A stretch of 64,000 nucleotides of DNA, from positions 400,472 to 464,471 of the forward strand of contig NZ_BBXG01000002.1 in the NCBI RefSeq assembly GCF_001570605.1, in the 5' to 3' direction. Origin of the DNA: Herbidospora cretacea. GTDB taxonomy: Bacteria; Actinomycetota; Actinomycetes; Streptosporangiales; Streptosporangiaceae. Positions 25,666 to 33,190 of the stretch are shown here, piece after piece; the stretch's first letter is position 1; the number at the start of each line of letters is the position of its first letter. The notes below the pieces were generated by a model. That model did no database searches, was not told the origin of the DNA, and saw only the letters and a program-made list of their open reading frames with translations. A program made the position numbers and the translations under genes.

Positions 25666-26205
25666 GTGTTCCGCATGCCGCGTGTTCAGCGAGGGGCGTT
25701 CGCGTCCGTCGTTGACCGGCATGAGGGCGCGGCCGTCCCGGCCGGGGGCCGGGAAGCTCGGATGGCGCGGTTCGCGGCCGTTTCCTGGCTGAGTCGCCTG
25801 TTGGCCGTCGGTGGTCTGATCACCGTCGGCTGGGTGCTCGGAGTGGTCTTCGGGTTCGCCGGTGAGGCACACGCCTCCACCGGCCCCGCCCCCTCACCTG
25901 TCGTCGCCGGGTCGGTGCAGATCGCCGACGGGTTCCCCACGGCGGGCGACGCGCAGGCCATGGCCGGGCGCAATGTCGACGGGCTGACCAGCTCGTCCGC
26001 GCCGGTCGCGCCTCCTCCCGCCTCCGCCGAGCATTCTCAGGGCAACGGTCTCGTTCCCCCGAACGGCGGCGGCTCGATCCATTTCGGGGATGTCACACGG
26101 TCCTTCGCGGGGCCGCGTCCCGCGGCTCCGCCTGTTCCCCTGGCGGCCGTGGTTCCCCCGGTCGTCCGCACAGCGGCGGACGACCCGTCTTTCTCCCCTG
26201 ACTGA
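25666..26205 (+). CDS. Secreted or membrane-anchored Pro/Ala-rich protein next to chaplin gene
   Basis: This is a 179-aa protein. One hydrophobic segment (residues about 45-68; LLAVGGLITVGWVLGVVFGF) is followed by EAHAS, which looks like a signal-peptidase site or membrane anchor. The rest is low-complexity and rich in Pro, Ala and Ser (VAPPPASAEH; GPRPAAPPVPLAAVVPP). GGGAGG lies 5 nt before the GTG start. No family is recognised. Its place directly before the chaplin-like gene suggests a role at the cell surface. Confidence 0.6.
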   Translation: MFRMPRVQRGAFASVVDRHEGAAVPAGGREARMARFAAVSWLSRLLAVGGLITVGWVLGVVFGFAGEAHASTGPAPSPVVAGSVQIADGFPTAGDAQAMAGRNVDGLTSSSAPVAPPPASAEHSQGNGLVPPNGGGSIHFGDVTRSFAGPRPAAPPVPLAAVVPPVVRTAADDPSFSPD

Positions 26206-26401
26206 TCCCGCGATCCGGCGATCGGTCTGGCCTGTGTCCTGGCTCTCAGCCGGGCGGGCATCTCTTCTCTCCGCGCTGTAGTCGCGGAATTCCCCAATCC
26301 TCGTGACGCTCCGAGGCACCGCTGTGGCACCTCTGTGTCTTCGGCCTGGAGTCCTTCAGTCGCGAGTTGTCAGGTACCCCCAGAACAAATGGAGCTTCAT
26401 C

Positions 26402-28321
26402 ATGCGAACGTGGACGAAGGGCACTGCCCCCGCGGCACTTCTCGCGGTCGGCGTCATGGCCCTCGGCACGGGCACCGCTGTCGCCGACACCGACGGGCAG
26501 AGCTCGGTCGGCGGCGGCAACCAGATCAACCTGCCGGTGTCCCTCCCGATCGACCTGAGCGGCAACGCCGTCGGAGTCGCGGGCGGTTCGACCGCGACGT
26601 CCAAGGGTGGCGCGTCGGTCGACAACAGCGGCACCGCCGGCAAGGGCATCCAGGGCAGCACCTCCGGCAAGAGCAGCGTCCTGGGCGGCAACCAGGTGAA
26701 CGCGCCGGTCAGCGCGCCGATCAACGCCTGTGGCAACGCGATCGCGCTGTTCGGCAACTCCGACGCCGGGTGCAAGGGCGGCTCGGAGGTCAAGACGTCC
26801 GGTCAGGGCGGCGCGGGCAAGAACACCACCAGCGGCGCCAACAGCCTGCTGGGCGGCAACCAGGTCACGGCGCCGATCAGCGCCCCCGTCAACGCCTGCG
26901 GCAACGCCGTGGCGATCTTCGGTGACGCGGTCGCCGGCTGCAAGGGCGGCGCGGCGGTCAAGAACACCGGAGCCGGCCCCGGCGGCAACAGCACTTCGGG
27001 CCGCTCGGCCGCGCTCGGCGGCAACCAGGTCATCGCGCCGGTCAGCGCGCCGATCAACGTCTGCGGGGTCACCGTCGCGGTCTTCGGCGACGCGTTCTCG
27101 GGCTGCAAGGGCGGCTCGACCTCGACCAACGGCAACCCCGGTCCGAAATACCAGCACGGCCCCGGCAAGCCCGGCTCGACCGGCAACGACACCGACGGCC
27201 GGTTCGGGGCCGGCAGCGGCAACCAGGTGATCGCCCCGGTCAACCTGCCCGTCAACGTCTGCGGCAACGCCATCGGGGGCGCGCTGGCCGGATGCAAGGG
27301 CGGCAGCGAGTCCACCAACACCACGCCGGGCACCGGCGCCGGCGGCAACTCCACCGACGGCCGTTCGGGGGTCGTCGCGGGCAACCAGGTCATCGCGCCG
27401 ATCACCGCGCCGATCAACATCTGCGGCAACGCGGTCGCCCTGTTCGGCGAGGCGTTCGCCGGGTGCAAGGGCGGCGCGTCGGTCAAGAACGGCGGCAAGG
27501 GCGCCGGCGGCAACACCACCTCCGGCCGTTCGGGGGTCGTCGCGGGCAACCAGGTCATCGCGCCGATCACCGCGCCGATCAACGCGTGCGGCAACGCCGT
27601 CGCCGCCGCGGGGGCGGCCGAGGCCCACTGCACCGGCGAGGTCTCCGCCGACGGCGGGCCCGGGGGCGGCGGCAACCGCACCGATGGGAAGTCCGGCGTG
27701 CTCGCCGGGAACCAGGTCATCGCGCCGATCACGGCGCCGATCAACGCCTGCGGCAACGCCGTCGCGGGGCTGGGCGACGCCGCGGCCGGGTGCCTCGGGG
27801 GCAGCCGGGTGGGCCGTTCGGTCCACCACACCAGCGGCGACGGCTACGACAACCTCACCAAGAGCTGGGGCAAGGTCGACGCGGCGGAGGCCTCCGGCCC
27901 GCTGCCCGCCCTGCCCTCGATGAGCTCGGCCCGCCAGCTCACCAAGATGAGCGCCGCCGGTCTGCCGCTGGTCGGCGACCTGCCCGGCATGCTCGGCCTC
28001 CCGGCCCTGCCCGGTCTGCCCGGCGCGCCGGCCGTCCCGGCCGCCACCGGTGGCAAGAAGGCTCCCGGTAAGAACGCGCAGGCCAGCCCGCTCGCCCCGG
28101 TCACCGGTGCGGCCCAGGGGCTGCCGGTCGCCGGTTCGCTCGGTTCGGCCGCCTCGGCCCTGCCCGTCGGCGGCCTCGGCCTGATGAGCGCCGCCCAGCC
28201 CGACTCGATCACCGGCATGAACTCCGGTTCGCTGGCCGCTCTGCTGCTGGGCGCGATGTTCGCCGCCTCCGCGACCCTGTTCGCCGGCGCCCGCCGCCTG
28301 CGGTTCGGCCGTCGCAAGTAG
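26402..28321 (+). CDS. Long chaplin-family surface protein with eight chaplin-like repeats
   Basis: This is a 639-aa exported protein. The signal peptide (MRTWTKGTAPAALLAVGVMA...AVA) is followed by eight chaplin-like units. Seven share GNQVxAPxxxPxNxCGNxxA...C-x-G and hold two Cys each; the first has none. Linkers are Gly/Ser/Asn-rich and end in GGxxTxGxS. A Pro/Leu/Ala-rich spacer, a membrane helix (about residues 610-629) and a basic tail (RRLRFGRRK) follow, which is a cell-wall-anchor layout. The sorting box is not LAXTG; the nearest match is DSITG (601-605). Chaplins form amyloid-like hydrophobic films on aerial hyphae and spores. Typical long chaplins carry two units; eight is many. The 196 bp upstream show no other gene. 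Confidence 0.85.
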   Translation: MRTWTKGTAPAALLAVGVMALGTGTAVADTDGQSSVGGGNQINLPVSLPIDLSGNAVGVAGGSTATSKGGASVDNSGTAGKGIQGSTSGKSSVLGGNQVNAPVSAPINACGNAIALFGNSDAGCKGGSEVKTSGQGGAGKNTTSGANSLLGGNQVTAPISAPVNACGNAVAIFGDAVAGCKGGAAVKNTGAGPGGNSTSGRSAALGGNQVIAPVSAPINVCGVTVAVFGDAFSGCKGGSTSTNGNPGPKYQHGPGKPGSTGNDTDGRFGAGSGNQVIAPVNLPVNVCGNAIGGALAGCKGGSESTNTTPGTGAGGNSTDGRSGVVAGNQVIAPITAPINICGNAVALFGEAFAGCKGGASVKNGGKGAGGNTTSGRSGVVAGNQVIAPITAPINACGNAVAAAGAAEAHCTGEVSADGGPGGGGNRTDGKSGVLAGNQVIAPITAPINACGNAVAGLGDAAAGCLGGSRVGRSVHHTSGDGYDNLTKSWGKVDAAEASGPLPALPSMSSARQLTKMSAAGLPLVGDLPGMLGLPALPGLPGAPAVPAATGGKKAPGKNAQASPLAPVTGAAQGLPVAGSLGSAASALPVGGLGLMSAAQPDSITGMNSGSLAALLLGAMFAASATLFAGARRLRFGRRK

Positions 28322-28373
28322 GTCGCTGTAAGAGAACGTGCCGCCGCTGACTGAGCGGCGTGCGATCAGGTGT

Positions 28374-28405
28374 CTCCCCCAGCCGGGCGGTTCCCGCTGG
28401 GGGAG
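28374..28405 (+). terminator. Terminator of the chaplin-like gene
   Basis: CTCCCCCAGC at 28374-28383 pairs perfectly with GCTGGGGGAG at 28396-28405, about 50 nt after the stop. Confidence 0.7.
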
Positions 28406-28413
28406 GCGGGAAA

Positions 28414-28454
28414 GCTTTGCCCGTCTCGGGGGCGCGGCCCGGGGCGGGCAAAGC
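28414..28454. terminator. Bidirectional hairpin between convergent genes
   Basis: GCTTTGCCCG at 28414-28423 pairs perfectly with CGGGCAAAGC at 28445-28454. It lies between the chaplin-like gene and the 3' end of the convergent DUF5703 gene and could serve both. Confidence 0.6.
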
Positions 28455-28459
28455 CATGT

Positions 28460-28645
28460 TTACAGGGTGCTGACCACGCGTATGATCTTCCGTCGCAGCC
28501 AGACCCTGCGGCTGCCGTCGGAATAGAGACGTAGGCGATCGAGTTCCCAATGCCCGTATTCGGCGTGCTCCGTCAGGAGCCGACGAGCCGCTTCACGCGA
28601 TGTGCCGCGTGGAAGGAACAGCTCCATGTAGGAGTAGTCGAGCAC
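28460..28645 (-). CDS. DUF5703-family small protein
   Basis: This is a 61-aa protein matching the actinobacterial DUF5703 pattern: DYSYMELFLPRGTSREAARR, then LLTEHAEYGHWELDRLRLY and a basic end (RRVWLRRKIIRV). The family is widespread in actinobacteria but has no assigned function. The ATG at 28645 fits the family's N-terminus. It is divergent from topA. Confidence 0.8.
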   Translation of the reverse strand: MLDYSYMELFLPRGTSREAARRLLTEHAEYGHWELDRLRLYSDGSRRVWLRRKIIRVVSTL

Positions 28646-28838
28646 AGCGATTAGTCTCCCGTTGGGGACGGCGGAGTCCGATGGGCTCTATTGTGCGTCC
28701 TCGTGGGATAACGGGTCCAGGTGGTTACAGACCGGGGCCCACCCGGGTAGCCCGAGGGGGAGGGCCGCTCGTGACGGGTTACCGTGAAAGGCCCACACCG
28801 ACGGGGATAAGACAGCGAACAGCGAGGTAGGTAGCAGC

Positions 28839-31574
28839 GTGCCAGCGAACAACGGCAACGCCGGCGGAACCCGCCTGGTGATCGTCGAGTCGCCCGCGAA
28901 GGCGAAGACGATCGCCGGGTACCTCGGGCGCGGTTACGTCGTCGAGTCCAGCATCGGCCACATCCGCGATCTTCCGGGCAAGGGCGACACGATCCCGGAG
29001 GAGTACGCGAGCCAGGCCTGGGCCAAGCTCGGCGTGAACGTCGACGACGACTTCGAACCGCTCTACATCGTCAACAGCGACAAGAAGTCGCAGGTCTCGA
29101 AGCTGAAGCAGCTCCTGAAAGAGGCCGACGAGCTCTACCTCGCGACGGACGAGGACCGCGAGGGCGAGGCCATCGCGTGGCACCTGCGCGAGGTCCTGAA
29201 GCCGAAGGTGCCCGTCCACCGGATGGTGTTCCACGAGATCACCCCGCAGGCGATCCGCGACGCCGTGGCCAACCCCCGCGACCTCAACCTGCGCCTCGTC
29301 GACGCGCAGGAGACCCGGCGCATCCTCGACCGTCTCTACGGTTTCGAGGTCAGCCCGGTTCTGTGGAAGAAGGTCAAGCAGGGGCTGTCGGCCGGTCGCG
29401 TCCAGTCGGTCGCGACGCGTCTGGTGGTCGAGCGGGAGCGTGACCGCATCGCGTTCACGAGCGCCTCCTACTGGGACCTCTCCGCCGTTTTCGACACCGG
29501 GCTGGACAGTGACGATCCCAGCCGGTTCGGTGCGACCCTGCTGTCCGTCGCGGGCAAGCGGGTCGCCCAGGGCCGAGACTTCGGCTCTGACGGCCGTCTG
29601 ACCAGGCAAGACGTGCTTCACCTCGACCAGGCGGCGGCTACGGCCCTGGCCGGTCGGCTCGACGGGGCCTCTTATTCCGTACGGTCGGTCGAGCGCAGGC
29701 CGTACACGAGGAAGCCCTATGCGCCCTTCCGGACGACCACCCTCCAGCAGGAGGCCAGCCGGAAGCTGGGGTTCTCGGCGAAGTTCACCATGCAGGTGGC
29801 CCAGAAGCTCTACGAGAACGGGTTCATCACCTACATGCGTACCGACAGCATCACGCTGTCGGAGACCGCCGTGGCCGCGGCGCGCAGCCAGGCGATCAAG
29901 CTCTACGGCGCGGCCTACGTGCCCGACAAGCCGAGGGCCTACGCGAGCAAGGTCAAGAACGCGCAGGAGGCCCACGAGGCGATCCGCCCGTCGGGTGAGG
30001 AGTTCCGCACCCCCGGCGAGACCGGCCTGTCCGGCGACATGTTCCGCCTCTACGAGCTCATCTGGCAGCGCACCGTCGCCTCCCAGATGAAGGACGCCGA
30101 GGGCGAGTCGGTCTCGGTCAAGGTCCTGGCCGACCGCGAGCAGGCCGAGTTCAGCGCGACCGGCCGCACCATCACCTTCTACGGCTTCCTGAAGGCCTAC
30201 GTCGAAGGCGCCGACGACCCGTCGACCGACCGCGACGACTCCGAGAAGCGGCTGCCCAACCTCGCCGAGGGCCAGGCGGTCAACGTCCTGGAGCTCGCCC
30301 CGGCGGGCCACTCGACCAAGCCGCCGGCCCGCTACACCGAGGCGTCGCTGGTCAAGGAGCTGGAAGACCGCGAGATCGGGCGGCCGTCGACCTACGCGTC
30401 GATCATCGGGACGATTTTGGAACGCGGCTACGTGTTCAAGAAGGGCACCGCGCTGGTGCCGTCGTTCCTGGCGTTCGCCGTGGTCAACCTGCTGGAGCAA
30501 CACTTCGGCAACCTGGTCGACTACGACTTCACGGCCGAGATGGAGAAGGTCCTCGACGACATCGCCAACGACCGCGCCGAGCGGGTGCCGGAGCTGCGGC
30601 GCTTCTACTTCGGCGACGGCGGCGACGGTGACGAGGGCCTGAAGGACCTGGTCAGCGACCTGGGCAACATCGACGCCAAGGAGATCAGCTCGTTCCCGAT
30701 CAAGGGAACCGACATCGTGATCCGGGTCGGCCGCTACGGCACCTACCTCGACCGCGAGGGCTCCAAGGTCAACGTGCCGAGCGACGTCACGCCCGACGAG
30801 CTGACCGCCGAGAAGGCCGAAGAGCTGTTCGCCCAGCCCTCCAGCGCCCGCGAGCTGGGCGTCGACCCGGTCACCGGCCACTCGATCTGGGTGCGCAACG
30901 GGCCCTACGGCCACTACGTGACCGAGGTGCTCCCCGAGGAGCCCCAGCCCGCCGACGGCCCGAAGAAGCGCGTCAAGAAGGCCGACCAGCCGAAGCCGCG
31001 CATCAGCTCGCTGTTCAAGACGATGGACCCCGAGGAGATCACCCTCGACGACGCGCTCCGGCTGCTGACGATCCCCCGCGTGGTCGGGGAGATCGACGGC
31101 CAGGAGGTCGTCGCCCACAACGGCAAGTTCGGTCCCTACATCAAGAAGGGCACCGACTCCCGGTCGCTGACGACCGAGGAGGAACTGCTCACGATGACGA
31201 TCGAGCAGGCCAAGGAGGTGTTCGCACAGCCGAAGCAGCGGGGCCGCAGGGCCGCCGCCGCGCCGCTGCGCGAACTGGGCGAGGACCCCGGGTCGAAGAA
31301 GCCGGTCGTGGTCAAGGAGGGCCGGTTCGGGCCCTACGTGACCGACGGCGAGACGAACGCGTCGCTGCGCAAGGGCGACACGGTCGAGGAGATCACCATC
31401 GAGCGCGCGGCCGAGCTGCTCGCCGAGCGGCGGGAGAAGGCCCCGGTCAAGAAGGCGCCGGCCAAGAAGGCCCCGGCGAAGAAGACCACGGGCACCGCGG
31501 CCAAGGCCAAGACGGCGGCGGCGAAGTCGACCACGACCAAGCCGACGGCGCGAGCCAACACGAAGGCGAAGTAG
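28839..31574 (+). CDS. topA: DNA topoisomerase I
   Basis: This is a 911-aa type IA topoisomerase that relaxes negative supercoils. The TOPRIM domain opens LVIVESPAKAKTIAGYL, with the acidic triad in TDEDREGEAIAWHL. The catalytic Tyr is residue 332 in GFITYMRTDS. Instead of Cys4 zinc fingers the C-terminus has actinobacterial repeats (RVGRYGTYLDREG; VRNGPYGHYVTE; HNGKFGPYIKKG; KEGRFGPYVTDG). A Lys/Ala-rich tail (KKAPAKKAPAKK) follows, which raises processivity in mycobacterial and Streptomyces enzymes. The GTG start follows an A/G-rich leader (GAGGTAGGTAGC). Confidence 0.97.
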   Translation: MPANNGNAGGTRLVIVESPAKAKTIAGYLGRGYVVESSIGHIRDLPGKGDTIPEEYASQAWAKLGVNVDDDFEPLYIVNSDKKSQVSKLKQLLKEADELYLATDEDREGEAIAWHLREVLKPKVPVHRMVFHEITPQAIRDAVANPRDLNLRLVDAQETRRILDRLYGFEVSPVLWKKVKQGLSAGRVQSVATRLVVERERDRIAFTSASYWDLSAVFDTGLDSDDPSRFGATLLSVAGKRVAQGRDFGSDGRLTRQDVLHLDQAAATALAGRLDGASYSVRSVERRPYTRKPYAPFRTTTLQQEASRKLGFSAKFTMQVAQKLYENGFITYMRTDSITLSETAVAAARSQAIKLYGAAYVPDKPRAYASKVKNAQEAHEAIRPSGEEFRTPGETGLSGDMFRLYELIWQRTVASQMKDAEGESVSVKVLADREQAEFSATGRTITFYGFLKAYVEGADDPSTDRDDSEKRLPNLAEGQAVNVLELAPAGHSTKPPARYTEASLVKELEDREIGRPSTYASIIGTILERGYVFKKGTALVPSFLAFAVVNLLEQHFGNLVDYDFTAEMEKVLDDIANDRAERVPELRRFYFGDGGDGDEGLKDLVSDLGNIDAKEISSFPIKGTDIVIRVGRYGTYLDREGSKVNVPSDVTPDELTAEKAEELFAQPSSARELGVDPVTGHSIWVRNGPYGHYVTEVLPEEPQPADGPKKRVKKADQPKPRISSLFKTMDPEEITLDDALRLLTIPRVVGEIDGQEVVAHNGKFGPYIKKGTDSRSLTTEEELLTMTIEQAKEVFAQPKQRGRRAAAAPLRELGEDPGSKKPVVVKEGRFGPYVTDGETNASLRKGDTVEEITIERAAELLAERREKAPVKKAPAKKAPAKKTTGTAAKAKTAAAKSTTTKPTARANTKAK

Positions 31575-31648
31575 CCGTCTGACGGTACCGGCCGATACCG
31601 GCCGGTACCGATCACGACCGGCGGCGGAGCAGGCGTTTTACAGCTTGT

Positions 31649-31676
31649 CAGCCTGCGCGGTCCGCCGCGCAGGCTG
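31649..31676 (+). terminator. Terminator downstream of topA
   Basis: CAGCCTGCGCGG (31649-31660) pairs perfectly with CCGCGCAGGCTG (31665-31676) around a 4-nt loop. A second palindrome built from GGTACCGGCC lies closer to the stop, at about 31584-31610. Confidence 0.75.
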
Positions 31677-31679
31677 AGG

Positions 31680-31706
31680 TTGTCCACAGGCGCCAAGTTG
31701 TCCACA
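31680..31706. promoter_or_regulatory. Pair of DnaA boxes
   Basis: TTGTCCACA occurs at 31680-31688 and again at 31698-31706, both followed by GGCG. This is the high-GC actinobacterial DnaA-box consensus. The pair sits between the topA terminator and the metallophosphoesterase promoter. It could titrate DnaA or let DnaA control the downstream gene. Confidence 0.6.
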
Positions 31707-31775
31707 GGCGGTCTCCCCGGCCGCGCCTCACGAGGTTTTTGCTCGTAGCATGAGCGCGGTCGACAGGGGGTATCC

Positions 31776-33026
31776 GTGGGTTTTTTCGTCGTCGTGTTCG
31801 GTGTGATCCTCGCCGTCCACGTCTACCTCTATCGGCGGCTGGTCCGGCAGACGACGCGGCCGGGGTGGGCCCGGTGGGTGCTGACCGGGGTGCTGGTCCT
31901 GCTGCTGGTGCTGCTGCTCGTGGCGCTGGTCGGCAGCCGGATGTCGTCGTCGTGGATCGTCCACGTGCTGGCCTGGCCCGGGTTCATCTGGGTCGCGGTC
32001 ATGTTCTACCTGACGCTGATCTGCCTGGCGCTGGAGATCCCCCGGCTGATCCTCAACCGCGTCTTCAAGGGTGACCCGGTCAAGGTCGCGCCGCCGCCCA
32101 AGGTCGTCCCGGCCACGGTGGGCTCGACGTTCGGGCCGAAGAAGATCGAGATCCACGTCGAAGACGTCGTCGAGCCGCCCAAAAGGCCCGACCGGCGGCT
32201 GTTCATCAACCGCACGGCCGCCGTCGTCGCCGGGGTCGGGGCGGGCACGATCGTCGGGTTCGGGATCGAGACGGCCCTGGGCGATCCGGTCCGCGAGTCC
32301 GTGAAGATCAAGCTGCCGAACCTCGACCCCCGGGCCAACGGCGTGCGGATCGCCCTGGTCAGCGACATCCATCTCGGCCCGCTGACGGACATCGGCCACA
32401 CCGAGCGCATCGTCGAGGGGATCAACCGGCTCAACGCCGACATCGTGGCCATCGTGGGCGACCTGGTCGACGGGAGCGTGCGGGAGCTCGGCCGGCTGGC
32501 CGCCCCGCTCACCCATATCAAGGCCCATCAGGGCACCTACTTCGTGACCGGCAACCACGAGTACTACATCGAAGACGGCCCCTACGAGTGGATCGAGACC
32601 CTGCGCGGCTACGGCATCCGCACTCTGGCCAACGAGCGGCTGTCGGTCTACCGCGACGGCGTCGCGGCGTTCACGCTCGCCGGGGTCAACGACGTCAACG
32701 GCGCGACCATGCAGGCGGGGCCCGACCTCAACGCCGCCCTCAACGGCCGCCCTCCGGAGCTGCCGACGGTTCTGCTGGCCCACCAGCCGGTCGTCGGCGT
32801 GCAGGCGGCGGAGTGGGGCGTCGACCTCCAGCTCTCCGGCCACACCCACGGCGGCCAGATGGTGCCCTTCGACCGGATCGTGCCGCTCCAGCAGCCCGTG
32901 GTCCGCGGTCTCGGCACGATCGGCGAGATGCAGATCTACGTCACCAGAGGCGCCGGTTTCTGGGGGCCGCCGGTCCGGGTCGGGGCGCCGCCCGAGATCA
33001 CCTTCATCGAGCTGGAACGGGGCTGA
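31776..33026 (+). CDS. Membrane-anchored metallophosphoesterase
   Basis: This is a 416-aa protein. The N-terminal 95 residues hold three hydrophobic segments (VVVFGVILAVHVYLY; VLTGVLVLLLVLLLVALVG; VAVMFYLTLICLALEI), and a fourth lies near residue 150. The C-terminal domain carries all calcineurin-like metal motifs: ALVSDIHLG, VGDLVDGS, TGNHEYY, LAHQP and SGHTHGGQ. It resembles YkuE-type phosphoesterases. The substrate is unknown. The start is the GTG following GACAGGGGGT. Confidence 0.88.
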   Translation: MGFFVVVFGVILAVHVYLYRRLVRQTTRPGWARWVLTGVLVLLLVLLLVALVGSRMSSSWIVHVLAWPGFIWVAVMFYLTLICLALEIPRLILNRVFKGDPVKVAPPPKVVPATVGSTFGPKKIEIHVEDVVEPPKRPDRRLFINRTAAVVAGVGAGTIVGFGIETALGDPVRESVKIKLPNLDPRANGVRIALVSDIHLGPLTDIGHTERIVEGINRLNADIVAIVGDLVDGSVRELGRLAAPLTHIKAHQGTYFVTGNHEYYIEDGPYEWIETLRGYGIRTLANERLSVYRDGVAAFTLAGVNDVNGATMQAGPDLNAALNGRPPELPTVLLAHQPVVGVQAAEWGVDLQLSGHTHGGQMVPFDRIVPLQQPVVRGLGTIGEMQIYVTRGAGFWGPPVRVGAPPEITFIELERG

Positions 33027-33190
33027 CGTGGGAGCGCGGCGTCAGGTTGGCGCTCCCGTCCAAGTCGGGGGGAACGCGCATGACTACTGCGGCACCACGC
33101 GGTTCGTAATACCCTCAGGCGATGAGCAGCCGGGGCAAACCGGCCCGCTCCACCCCCCACCCGCAGCGAGCACCTGGATACGCTGACACC

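Noticed and set aside
26246..27829. A 527-codon minus-strand frame opposite the chaplin-like gene
   Set aside because: It mirrors the chaplin repeats (Asp/Arg-rich periodic sequence) with no signal or domain.
28779..31118. A 779-codon open frame on the minus strand across topA
   Set aside because: It is the antisense shadow of a strongly conserved gene in GC-rich DNA; its protein is compositionally odd with no domain.
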